A stretch of 64,000 bases of DNA from Roseicyclus amphidinii. Its GTDB lineage: Bacteria; Pseudomonadota; Alphaproteobacteria; Rhodobacterales; Rhodobacteraceae. Within the stretch, counting starts at the first letter, position 1. Every line of letters begins with the position of its first letter. The translations under genes were made by a program, and so were the position numbers. The notes beneath the pieces were generated by a model, which saw only the letters and a program-made list of their open reading frames with translations, was not told the DNA's origin and did no database searches. Of the stretch, positions 18,243-26,663 are shown one piece after another. The DNA is taken from NCBI RefSeq assembly GCF_030163755.1, contig NZ_JASJOE010000006.1, forward strand, positions 1 through 64,000, given 5' to 3'.

Positions 18243-18914
18243 ATGACCGAATTTCCACAAGATGCGCCGCGTCGACGCGGCCCTGCAAAGGCCCTTGCCT
18301 TGATACCGTTCGCCATTGCGGTTCCGGGCGAACTGGTGTCCCAGACAATGCTGGACAACGTCATCGACGCATATCGCGGCGAGCTCGATGTCGAAATGAG
18401 CGTGGGCCTTCAAGACACGCCCATGCCACGGCAAGACATCACCACACCCAGCATGAACCAGGGAATGAACGATCAGGTTCCGGGCATGTTGGAGCCCGCT
18501 CAATACTGGCGTTCCCTGTCCGACCCGTCCCAAATCACGACGCAGCCCGTTGGTGCTGACGAAGGCCTGGCGTTCGGCTCGGCCTATCAACCTGTTGACT
18601 TGGACATTCTGGATCAACTCGACCTCTCCAACACCGCGCAATCCGTCATCGGGGCGAGCGACCAAAGTCAATTCACGCCAGGAACCACAAGTCGTTCGAT
18701 CGCGTCGAATGCCCAGGTGGAGGCGATGTCACCTCCTGCGGGAGCTGCGAATTTTCCGACCAACCGGTCCGATGTCCGGACCTGGGCGGAAAGCTACAGC
18801 GATCATGTGTTGTCGACGGTCAACCAAGTGGCAGACAGTGTTCTTCCACCCGAAAACACGGAAGAGATACAAGCCCGCCTTTCCGCGTTGCTGAACCGGA
18901 TTGTCGGGCCGTAG
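18243..18914 (+). CDS. Orphan protein of unknown function
   Basis: A 223-residue open frame beginning MTEFPQDAPRRRGPAKAL. Residues about 15-35 are hydrophobic (ALALIPFAIAVPGELV), which could be a weak signal or membrane segment. The remainder is Ser, Thr, Gln, Asp and Pro rich without cysteines and looks partly disordered. The last 45 residues may form a helical domain (TWAESYSDHVLSTVNQVADSV). I do not recognise the family. GC content and codon choice are clearly lower than in the neighbours, and it follows an AT-rich, poorly coding stretch, so recent acquisition is plausible. The ATG is preceded by AAGGGGCGCTAACA. Confidence 0.55.
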   Translation: MTEFPQDAPRRRGPAKALALIPFAIAVPGELVSQTMLDNVIDAYRGELDVEMSVGLQDTPMPRQDITTPSMNQGMNDQVPGMLEPAQYWRSLSDPSQITTQPVGADEGLAFGSAYQPVDLDILDQLDLSNTAQSVIGASDQSQFTPGTTSRSIASNAQVEAMSPPAGAANFPTNRSDVRTWAESYSDHVLSTVNQVADSVLPPENTEEIQARLSALLNRIVGP

Positions 18915-19109
18915 CCACGAAAACCATGACGGGGGCCGGGGTGCCTTGCCTGGAGCCTCGTGTCCGCAGGCGACGCACGCGCGCGCCATCGTCACCACCG
19001 CCGCGAGGCGCCGGGTGTCGCGGCCTGCAGCCTGCGGCAAAGCTGCCCCGCCATCGCGCGGCACCATGATCCGGATGGACGCACACGGGCGATGCGCCTA
19101 CGAAAGTGC

Positions 19110-20057
19110 ATGACCCACGCGAGCGCCACATCCGCACCGACCGACCGCATCCTTGCCGGGGTCGCCCTGATGCTGGGCTTCTGCCTGACCGCGCCGTTGC
19201 TGGACGTGGCGGCCAAGCTCGCCTCCGACACCGTGCCCGTCGGGCAGATCACGGCCGCGCGCTTCGTCGTGCAAAGCGCCCTCATGGCACCGGTCGTGGC
19301 GATCATGGGCCTGTCCCTGCGCGTGGCGCGCGGGCAGTGGCTTGCGCTGTCGTTCCGGGCGGTGTTCCTGCTGGTCGCCACCTTCTGCTTCATCGCGGCG
19401 ATCAGCGTCATGCCGCTTGCCGATGCGCTGGCCATCGTCTTCGTGGCACCCTTCATCGTGCTGCTGGTGGGCAAGTTCCACCTCGGCGAAGAGGTCGGGC
19501 CGCGCAGGGTGGGGGCGGCGCTGGTGGGGTTCGTGGGTGTGCTCTTCGTGATCCAGCCGAGTTTCGCCGTCTTCGGACCCGTGGCGCTGTTCCCGCTCGG
19601 CACCGCGGTCTGTTTCGCCTCCTACATCCTCGTGACCCGTGGCCTGTCGCGGCAGATGCATCCCGTCGCCTTGCAGTTCCACACCGGGGCCATTGCCAGC
19701 CTGCTGTGCCTTCCCGTGCTGGTGCTGGCCGAGGGGTCCGGCTCCGCAGTCTTCGACCCGGTCTGGCCTGCGGGTGTGGATTGGCTGTGGCTGTTTGGCG
19801 TGGGGTTCTTCGCCGCGTTGAGCCACATGATGATGACCTACGCGCTGTCCATGGCGCCCTCGGCCACGCTGGCACCGCTGCAATACCTCGAGTTGCCGGT
19901 GGCGACCTTGCTGGGGTTCCTCGTGTTCGGGGATTTCCCGAACGCGCTCACGCTGACAGGGATCGCGGTGATCATCGGCGCGGGGCTTTACATGATCCAC
20001 CGGGAACGCGTGACCGCGCGGCAGCTGATGACCGAGCGCGCCGCCCCGCCGATCTGA
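19110..20057 (+). CDS. DMT-superfamily (EamA) transporter
   Basis: A 315-residue protein with about ten hydrophobic helices in two EamA-like halves. Family features are AAKLASDTVPVGQITAARF in the first half and LAPLQYLELPVATLLGFLVFGD near the end of the second. It would export or import a small metabolite across the inner membrane; no substrate can be inferred. The ATG at 19110 starts the recognisable N-terminus; an ATG at 19092 is an alternative. It stands alone. Confidence 0.88.
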   Translation: MTHASATSAPTDRILAGVALMLGFCLTAPLLDVAAKLASDTVPVGQITAARFVVQSALMAPVVAIMGLSLRVARGQWLALSFRAVFLLVATFCFIAAISVMPLADALAIVFVAPFIVLLVGKFHLGEEVGPRRVGAALVGFVGVLFVIQPSFAVFGPVALFPLGTAVCFASYILVTRGLSRQMHPVALQFHTGAIASLLCLPVLVLAEGSGSAVFDPVWPAGVDWLWLFGVGFFAALSHMMMTYALSMAPSATLAPLQYLELPVATLLGFLVFGDFPNALTLTGIAVIIGAGLYMIHRERVTARQLMTERAAPPI

Positions 20058-20237
20058 GCGGCCCGCTGGCCCGGACAGTCGGGCTGGTCGCCCGGTCGGA
20101 TCTTGTCTATCGTCGCCGCCGCAGTGCGGCGGTCGGGCCATGCAGGGGGGTCTGCTGGTCGTCACCGGATGACGCGGGCACCGGCCGGGCTGCAGACCTT
20201 CGGATGGCATGTCAGTGCCTGACGCGTGGAGTTGTCG

Positions 20238-21107
20238 ATGATCATCATGCGCCTCGCCGGCGGGCTGGGAAACCAGATGTTCCAATACGCGGCCGGGCGG
20301 GCGCTGGCGCTCGAGACCGGTCAGGATCTCGTGCTCGACAAGCGTCACTACGGGCGGGCGCGCGAACATGGCTACGGGCTGGATGTCTTCGCGCTCGCCG
20401 ACCGGCCCATGCCCGAGGCCGAGCTGCCGCCCTATCGCAAGGACCGGCCGCTGGCGCATCTGCTCTGGTCGCTGCGCGGCAAGGGCCCTGCCTACATGCG
20501 CGAGGCAAGCCTTGCCTATGACCCGCGCGTCGCGCAGGTGACCGGGCCGGTCTGGCTGGAGGGGTATTTCCAGTCAGAGCGGTATTTCGTCCGCCACGCC
20601 GATGCGATCCGGGCCGAGTTGACGCCCGGACGCGAACCCGACCCCGAGAACGCGCGCTGGCTTGCCGAGATCCGGGACGAGCCGCGCGCGGTCTCGCTGC
20701 ACATCCGGCGTGGCGATTACGTGCGCAATCCGAAATTCGCAGCCTACCACGGCAGTTGCACCCCGGCCTATTACGCCGCCGCGCTCGATCATGTCGCCAC
20801 GCGCATGGGGGCGGAGCCCGTGATCTTCGCCTTTTCCGACGATCCGGCCTGGGTCGCCGAGCACCTCGAGCTGCCCGCCGAAATCCGGGTGGTGGGTCAC
20901 AACGGACCGGATCGCAATTTCGAGGATCTGCGGCTGATGAGTGCCTGCCGCCACCACATCACGGCCAATTCCTCGTTTTCGTGGTGGGGGGCGTGGCTGA
21001 ACCCCGACCCCGCCAAGGTGGTGGCGACACCCGACACCTGGTTCGCCGACCCCTCGGCGGTGAACCCCGACATCTGGCCGGAGGGCTGGGCGCGTATCGC
21101 CGGTTAG
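20238..21107 (+). CDS. Glycosyltransferase family 11, alpha-1,2-fucosyltransferase type
   Basis: A 289-residue protein with the GT11 hallmarks: an N-terminal RLAGGLGNQMFQYAAGRALA and the nucleotide-sugar motif HIRRGDYV (about residue 155), then SDDPAWV and ANSSFSWWGAWL. Such enzymes move fucose from GDP-fucose to galactose on glycans. GGAG lies seven bases before the ATG at 20238. gmd and fcl, which make GDP-fucose, are 1.1-3.2 kb downstream. The 3' end overlaps the convergent GT10-type gene by four bases. Confidence 0.92.
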   Translation: MIIMRLAGGLGNQMFQYAAGRALALETGQDLVLDKRHYGRAREHGYGLDVFALADRPMPEAELPPYRKDRPLAHLLWSLRGKGPAYMREASLAYDPRVAQVTGPVWLEGYFQSERYFVRHADAIRAELTPGREPDPENARWLAEIRDEPRAVSLHIRRGDYVRNPKFAAYHGSCTPAYYAAALDHVATRMGAEPVIFAFSDDPAWVAEHLELPAEIRVVGHNGPDRNFEDLRLMSACRHHITANSSFSWWGAWLNPDPAKVVATPDTWFADPSAVNPDIWPEGWARIAG

Positions 21108-21982
21108 CCGGGTTTCTTGCCGTCGGCATTGAGTAGAGCTTGGGCTGCACGCCCATAATAGTCGGCGAAGTGAGCTGCCGCAGGTACGGCAGCTTTGAGT
21201 CCCACCAGTTTTTCGTCGTAGAGTTCTTGTCCCGATGCGAGTATCGCCGCTTTTATGTCCTCCTCACTTTCGCACAAGATCATTCCTCTCGTATCCATGA
21301 AATCGCCTATGTTGGGGCAGCCCCAATAGATAGGGACAGTTTGGCATAGCACGGCATCAAGGAGCTTTTCAGTGAAATAGTTCCTTTCGCGGCTGTTTTC
21401 GATGACGACGGAAAAGCGATAGGACGCCAACCCATCTGATTTTTGCGCGAACGCGTCATAGCCGCGGCCCATGATGTCGACGGCTAGCCCCTCGCTCCTG
21501 ATCCAGTTGACGCAGCGGTGCCGCAGCTTGTGTCCCGACAGGGACCGCTTATCCGAAGCGATCAGGGAAACGTTGCGTGTCTTCGAGACAACCGAGGATT
21601 GCCAGCCGGGCACCCAAGTTGTTCCATATGGCACGAATAGTGCGTTGGGTAGCCGGGTGAGGAGCCGTTCATCAGACGTAAGCACAGCGCTGAACCGGTG
21701 GTTCAGCCATTCCGCCAACCGCATGTGCCGCCAGTGGTATGCTCTGGGTTCCATTATTGCGATTGAAAGCTTCGGTGGTATCTGGTCGCTGTTCAATCTC
21801 CAGACACTCGTGCGCGGGTAGACGACCAAGTGATCCTGCGCCCCCATGTCCGCCACGGTGGCGTTCTCAAGGCGTTCGGGTCGGCCAAGCGGCCATTCCA
21901 ACGCGTTCAGCGGCATTTGTGACAGGTTGCGCGGCGGCCTTGTGTTGGTTGGCACGAAGGCGATGGCGGGTGGCTTAGTCAC
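21104..21982 (-). CDS. Glycosyltransferase family 10-type fucosyltransferase
   Basis: A 292-residue protein starting at GTG. The C-terminal half has the GT10 donor-binding pattern: FSVVIENSRERNYFTEKLLDA, then QTVPIYWGCPNIGDF (about residues 190-230). This matches alpha-1,3/1,4-fucosyltransferases that use GDP-fucose; other GT10-fold sugar transferases cannot be excluded. The coding sequence is visibly richer in A and T than its neighbours (for example AAGTCGGATGG-type codons), suggesting separate acquisition. It faces the GT11 gene tail to tail. Confidence 0.8.
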   Translation of the reverse strand: MTKPPAIAFVPTNTRPPRNLSQMPLNALEWPLGRPERLENATVADMGAQDHLVVYPRTSVWRLNSDQIPPKLSIAIMEPRAYHWRHMRLAEWLNHRFSAVLTSDERLLTRLPNALFVPYGTTWVPGWQSSVVSKTRNVSLIASDKRSLSGHKLRHRCVNWIRSEGLAVDIMGRGYDAFAQKSDGLASYRFSVVIENSRERNYFTEKLLDAVLCQTVPIYWGCPNIGDFMDTRGMILCESEEDIKAAILASGQELYDEKLVGLKAAVPAAAHFADYYGRAAQALLNADGKKPG

Positions 21983-22258
21983 CGGTATGCCTATCCATGG
22001 TCTTGCAATGTCCTTCGAAGCCTACGCGCCTCCAGAGGCCCGCGCGAGAGATTCATTTTCGCCACTACGGAAACGGGGCGAGGTTATCAAGAGCCGCTCT
22101 TGCACAAGGGAGCGGATCGCGGGACTACGTCATGTCATGTGGGGATCTCGGACAAGCTGCGCCTCCGCTATCGCGTCATCCGACGATATTGGTTAGGTAA
22201 CCTTTAACATTTTAGTGGCGCTAGCATCGCGGCGCAGCGGGAAGGACGAGACGAAGAC

Positions 22259-23380
22259 ATGACCAAGCGCGCGCTCATCACCGGGATCACCGGGCAGGAC
22301 GGCTCCTATCTCGCGGAGTTCCTGCTGGAAAAGGGCTACGAGGTCCATGGCATCAAGCGCCGCGCGTCGCTGTTCAACACCCAGCGGATCGACCACATCT
22401 ACGAGGATCCGCACCAGCCCGACCCCAAGCTGCGCCTGCATTACGGCGACCTGACCGACACCTCGAACCTGACCCGCATCCTGGCCGAGGTGCGCCCCGA
22501 CGAGGTCTACAACCTCGGCGCGCAATCCCATGTCGCCGTCAGCTTCGAGGCCCCGGAATACACCGCCGATGTCGATGCCATCGGCACGCTGCGCCTGCTC
22601 GAGGCGATCCGCTTCCTCGGCCTCGACAAGACGACGCGCTTCTACCAGGCCTCGACCTCGGAGCTGTATGGCCTCGTGCAGGAAACCCCCCAGACCGAGA
22701 CCACGCCCTTCCATCCGCGCAGCCCCTACGCGGTGGCGAAGATGTATGCCTACTGGATCACGGTGAATTACCGCGAGGCCTACGGGCTTTATGCCTGCAA
22801 CGGCATCCTGTTCAACCACGAGAGCCCGCGGCGCGGCGAGACCTTCGTGACCCGCAAGATCACCCGCGGGCTGGCCAATATCGCCCAGGGCCTCGAGCCT
22901 TGCCTCTACATGGGCAACATCGACGCGCTGCGCGATTGGGGCCATGCGAAGGATTACGTGCGGATGCAGTGGATGATGCTGCAACAGGAGGCGGCGGAGG
23001 ATTTCGTGATCGCCACCGGCAAGCAGTATTCCGTGCGCGAGTTCATCACATGGGCGGCCGAGGATCTCGGGATCGCGCTGGCCTTCGAGGGCGAGGGGGT
23101 GGAAGAGATCGCCCGCGTCGTCTCGGTCAGCGGCGACAGGGCGCCCGCGGTGACGCCGGGCGACGTGATCCTGCGGATCGACCCGAAGTATTTCCGCCCC
23201 GCCGAGGTCGAGACGCTTCTGGGCGATCCGTCCAAGGCCAAGGCCAAGCTCGGCTGGGAGCCCGAGATCACCGCGCGCGAGATGTGCGCCGAGATGGTCG
23301 CCGAGGATCTGAAGGCCGCGCAACGCCATGCGCTGCTCAAGGCGCATGGCTTCGACATGCCCGTCGCGCTGGAAGGGTAG
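22259..23380 (+). CDS. gmd: GDP-mannose 4,6-dehydratase
   Basis: A 373-residue short-chain dehydrogenase that converts GDP-D-mannose to GDP-4-keto-6-deoxymannose. The NADP site is [15 protein letters not shown], with KRRAS following it (2'-phosphate contact). The catalytic residues are in STSELYG and [10 protein letters not shown]. Later regions [17 protein letters not shown] and [10 protein letters not shown] are diagnostic for Gmd. GGAAGGACGAGAC precedes the ATG. It is eight bases upstream of fcl and forms the GDP-L-fucose pathway with it. Confidence 0.97.
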   Translation: MTKRALITGITGQDGSYLAEFLLEKGYEVHGIKRRASLFNTQRIDHIYEDPHQPDPKLRLHYGDLTDTSNLTRILAEVRPDEVYNLGAQSHVAVSFEAPEYTADVDAIGTLRLLEAIRFLGLDKTTRFYQASTSELYGLVQETPQTETTPFHPRSPYAVAKMYAYWITVNYREAYGLYACNGILFNHESPRRGETFVTRKITRGLANIAQGLEPCLYMGNIDALRDWGHAKDYVRMQWMMLQQEAAEDFVIATGKQYSVREFITWAAEDLGIALAFEGEGVEEIARVVSVSGDRAPAVTPGDVILRIDPKYFRPAEVETLLGDPSKAKAKLGWEPEITAREMCAEMVAEDLKAAQRHALLKAHGFDMPVALEG

Positions 23381-23388
23381 GGGGCATC

Positions 23389-24345
23389 ATGGGCAAGATC
23401 TTCGTCGCAGGTCACCGCGGCATGGTGGGGGGTGCGATCCTGCGGCAGTTGCAGGCGCGGGGCGTCGGGACCGTCACCCGAAGCCGTGCCGACCTGGACC
23501 TGACCGACCAGGCGGCCGTGCGCGCCTTCATGGCCGAGGAACGCCCCGAGGCGGTGATCCTCGCCGCGGCCAAAGTCGGCGGCATCCACGCCAACAACAG
23601 CTACCCGGCCGAGTTCATCCGCGACAACCTCGCCATCGAGTTGAACGTGATCCACGAGGCCTGGGCGGCAGGGGTGCGGCGGCTGCTGTTTCTCGGGTCT
23701 TCCTGCATCTACCCGCGCGAGGCCGCCCAGCCCATGCGCGAGGATGCGCTGCTGACCGGCACGCTGGAGCCAACGAACGAGCCCTATGCCATCGCCAAGA
23801 TCGCGGGCATCAAGATCTGCGAAAGCTACAACCGGCAATACGGCACCGATTACCGCAGCGTGATGCCCACGAACCTCTATGGGCCCGGCGACAACTTCCA
23901 CCCCGAGAACAGCCACGTCCTGCCCGCCCTGATCCGCCGCTTTCACGAGGCGGCGCGGGACGGCCGCGCGGAGGTGGTGATCTGGGGCAGCGGCACGCCC
24001 CGGCGCGAGTTCCTGCATGTTGACGACATGGCCGCGGCCTCGCTCTTCGTGATGGATCTCGACCGCGCGAGCTACGAGGCCAACACCCGGCCGATGCTGA
24101 GTCATATCAACGTGGGCACCGGCACGGATGTCAGCATCCTCGAGCTGGCGCGGATGGTGGCCGAGGTCACGGGCTTTCGCGGCGCGATCCGCTGCGATAC
24201 GACAAAACCCGACGGCACGCCGCGCAAGCTGATGGATGTCTCGCGCCTGCGCGACATGGGCTGGCAGGCCCGCATCGACCTGCGCGACGGGATCGAAGAG
24301 ACCTATCGCTGGTTCCTCGATCACGCCGAGGACGCGCGGCTCTGA
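23389..24345 (+). CDS. fcl: GDP-L-fucose synthase
   Basis: A 318-residue epimerase/reductase that turns GDP-4-keto-6-deoxymannose into GDP-L-fucose with NADPH. The N-terminal site is [12 protein letters not shown]; conserved [11 protein letters not shown] and [10 protein letters not shown] follow, with catalytic YAIAK (about residue 135) and the [20 protein letters not shown] segment. These are standard for Fcl/WcaG. It is eight bases after gmd. Confidence 0.97.
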   Translation: MGKIFVAGHRGMVGGAILRQLQARGVGTVTRSRADLDLTDQAAVRAFMAEERPEAVILAAAKVGGIHANNSYPAEFIRDNLAIELNVIHEAWAAGVRRLLFLGSSCIYPREAAQPMREDALLTGTLEPTNEPYAIAKIAGIKICESYNRQYGTDYRSVMPTNLYGPGDNFHPENSHVLPALIRRFHEAARDGRAEVVIWGSGTPRREFLHVDDMAAASLFVMDLDRASYEANTRPMLSHINVGTGTDVSILELARMVAEVTGFRGAIRCDTTKPDGTPRKLMDVSRLRDMGWQARIDLRDGIEETYRWFLDHAEDARL

Positions 24346-24680
24346 CTCTCGGGTGTGCTGACATTGGCGAAAGGTGCTCGGCGCCGTCTTAAGTGGCGGT
24401 TTCGAGCGATTTGACCCCGCGGCGCGCCAATGCGCTGGCGGCGTGTCGCGCAGGTCATGGTATCTGGTGACAGCGGCGCTATGACGTTCGTCTGGCTTGA
24501 ACGTCCTTGCGCCGGGGTGTTGCCGCGGCCATGGCCATCACGGGCATCCCGCAATGATCGGACAACGGGATGCGGCGCGTGGCCTGTGTCCCCGTGGCTC
24601 ATGCAAAGCCCCCGTTGTCCGATCATCGAGACCTCCGGTCACATCCGGGCCGGCACGGTCGGCAGCCCGCCCGACCCGTC
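24346..24680. other. 335-base convergent spacer with an inverted repeat
   Basis: No gene is recognisable. Short frames exist on both strands, but none has a family match I can see or a good ribosome site. The main structure is the 16-bp inverted repeat annotated separately. This spacer separates fcl from the minus-strand glycosyltransferase pair. Confidence 0.5.
24554..24626. repeat. Perfect 16-bp inverted repeat, 41-base spacer
   Basis: ATGATCGGACAACGGG at 24554-24569 is repeated inverted as CCCGTTGTCCGATCAT at 24611-24626. The pairing stops at once on both sides. In RNA it would form a stable stem on either strand. It may serve convergent termination or be the mark of a lost mobile element. 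Confidence 0.7.
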
Positions 24681-25469
24681 CTAGCGGGCCCGTCTCACCA
24701 ACCGGTGCCAGTGCAACCCGGCGACGTAGCGCAGCCGATACCGCAGATTGCGCCCGGCCTGCGCCAGCCCGGCGACCCCGCGCGACCGGCGGCGCGTCTT
24801 CTGGATGCTGCCCTCCTCGAAGGAGGTTTCGCCGAATTGCAGCGGTGGCGGCAGAACCGAGGCGATCCGCAGGCCAAGCTCCCAGAAATGCTTGTGATCC
24901 TCGTCGACCGGGCGCGACACGGGTAGGGCCCCGGCGGCAAGGCGCGCGGCCGTATCCTTGCGGATCGCGTAGCCCAGCATTGTCGTCGGCACCTTGTAGG
25001 GGATGACGATCTCGGCCCCGCCCGCGGCCCCGTCGCCCCCGGCAGCCCCGACGACAAGCGGGCGGCGGTCGAGCAGGCGCTGGGGCTTGTCCAGTGAAAA
25101 GAGCTTCACGATATCCCATGCGTCGCCGTCACGGGCCAGCGCGTCGAGCACGGCCGGCAGGCTGTCGCGCGCGGCGAAATCATCCTCCAGCACGATGCCG
25201 CCCGGCGCATCGCCTGCAGCGATCCTCTCCCACAGGGCGACATGGCTGAGGTAACAGCCGATCTCGGCACCGATCATCGGATGCCGGAACCGCCGTGCAT
25301 TCGCATCCGCGTCATAGACGCGCGGCACCTCGTCCTCGGGGATCGCGCGGCCGTTCACGGCGGAGAAGCGCGTGAAGGCAATGCCGAGCCGGTCCAGTTC
25401 GGCGCGGGCGCGCGCCATGCGGTCCGGGTTCTCGTCCATGTTGATCACGTAGACCGGCCAGCCCGTCAT
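24681..25469 (-). CDS. Glycosyltransferase family 25 (LPS-type)
   Basis: A 262-residue protein with the GT25 pattern: VYVINMDENPDRMARA at the N-terminus, then GEIGCYLSHVALWE-like text (here GAEIGCYLSHVALWERI) and the acidic VLEDDF donor/metal site (about residue 105). The C-terminal region is basic. Members add galactose or other sugars to lipooligosaccharide. The ATG at 25469 has GGAGG seven bases upstream and overlaps the stop of the GT2-like gene, so the pair is coupled. Confidence 0.88.
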   Translation of the reverse strand: MTGWPVYVINMDENPDRMARARAELDRLGIAFTRFSAVNGRAIPEDEVPRVYDADANARRFRHPMIGAEIGCYLSHVALWERIAAGDAPGGIVLEDDFAARDSLPAVLDALARDGDAWDIVKLFSLDKPQRLLDRRPLVVGAAGGDGAAGGAEIVIPYKVPTTMLGYAIRKDTAARLAAGALPVSRPVDEDHKHFWELGLRIASVLPPPLQFGETSFEEGSIQKTRRRSRGVAGLAQAGRNLRYRLRYVAGLHWHRLVRRAR

Positions 25470-26419
25470 CCGTCGCCCTCCAGCCATCTGCGCCAACCCG
25501 GCGCGGTCGCGTCGAGCGCGGTCTCGACATCATCGTGCGGGAAGCTGTCGGCGAAGCTCGCGTCGCGCGCCAGTGTCAGCCCCTGTTTTTCGTCCAGCCG
25601 CGCCTTGAGGCGGCGCAGCAGTCCCGGCGTCAGGGCTGCGCGGGCCTCGGGCAGGGACCAGGCCGCGCTGGCCGCAAGGCGCTCCTGCTTGCGCAGGTAG
25701 CGAGAGCCGGGATTGGCCGCGAGTTCGTAATTCGCAAAGCCGCCGCCCGTCTTCAGGAATTTCAGGTGCCAGTAGAACCAGCCGGCAAAGCGCCGTTGCA
25801 GCCCCCCGCGGGCGAAGCGTTCGAAGCGGGGATCGTGCACGAAATGCGTGTCTTCGCGCACGCGGAAAAAGCCGATGTCCCCCCCGCCCGACACCGGATC
25901 GGCCGCGGGGATCGCAAGCCGCCCGCCCGCGTCGCGCAGCAGGTTCGGGCCCGAGAAACAGTGCAGCGCCGCGTCATCGGCGCGCCCTGCGCGGATCGCG
26001 CCGGTCATCGCCTCGAGCGCGGCGGGGATGGCGAGGTGGTCATCGTCGAGCTTCACCGCCCATTGGTGCCGGGTCATGGCAAGGGCGAAGTTGTAATAGG
26101 TCACGATCGAGGACGGATCGCCGCCCGGTGTGAGCCTGTGACCGTCGCTGCCCACCGGGTGAACGCGCGGCGCGTAGTGGTAGACGCGCAGTTTCGGGCC
26201 GAACTCGGCGGCGAGCCGTGCAAGGATGTCGGGCGTGGCGTCGGTGCATTGGTTGAAGACCGCGACGATCTCGTCGAACTGGTCGACATGGGTGCGGATC
26301 GTCGCCTCGAGGAAATCCGCGCCGTTCCTGATCCGCATGAAGGCCGAGACCCCCGGCCGCCGTGCGCCCGGCGCAAGCAGGACGGGATGGAACTCGTAGG
26401 TCTCGATGCGTTCGATCAT
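25466..26419 (-). CDS. Glycosyltransferase family 2-like protein
   Basis: A 317-residue GT-A-fold protein. N-terminal RPGVSAFMRIRNGADFLEAT and DQFDEIVAVFNQCTD fit a family 2 nucleotide-binding half, and the DXD-like site is KLDDDHLAI (about residue 120). Residues after 200 are basic and aromatic (RRFAGWFYWHLKFLK), perhaps for membrane contact. It is first of a two-gene minus-strand unit with the GT25 gene. Probable role: building LPS core or another surface glycan; donor and acceptor unknown. Confidence 0.78.
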   Translation of the reverse strand: MIERIETYEFHPVLLAPGARRPGVSAFMRIRNGADFLEATIRTHVDQFDEIVAVFNQCTDATPDILARLAAEFGPKLRVYHYAPRVHPVGSDGHRLTPGGDPSSIVTYYNFALAMTRHQWAVKLDDDHLAIPAALEAMTGAIRAGRADDAALHCFSGPNLLRDAGGRLAIPAADPVSGGGDIGFFRVREDTHFVHDPRFERFARGGLQRRFAGWFYWHLKFLKTGGGFANYELAANPGSRYLRKQERLAASAAWSLPEARAALTPGLLRRLKARLDEKQGLTLARDASFADSFPHDDVETALDATAPGWRRWLEGDG

Positions 26420-26663
26420 GGGCGCGCCGCGGTGGATCGCGTTGCACCGGCAACGCTGGGTGGAAAAGATGCGCCGCGACGCGGCAGGCAGGGCCGGTTC
26501 GGGCTCTGCCCCGGGCGCGGCACCTTGCCCGCGGTGATAGACAGTTTGCGGCGAGAGCGAAACCGCTCTCTGCCGTCGCGTCCCTCGGGCCCATGGCTTG
26601 CCCGCCCGGCGCGCATGTCGTAAGCCTGCCGCGATCCGCCACGCCAGTTCAACCGCCGGAGCG

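Noticed and set aside
18960-19109. A 50-codon N-terminal extension of the EamA transporter
   Set aside because: It has no hydrophobic helix or family text; the transporter begins properly at 19110 (or 19092).
24346-24680. A broken transposase gene in the spacer after fcl
   Set aside because: Short Arg-rich frames exist on both strands, but no transposase motif is readable. Only the inverted repeat is supported.
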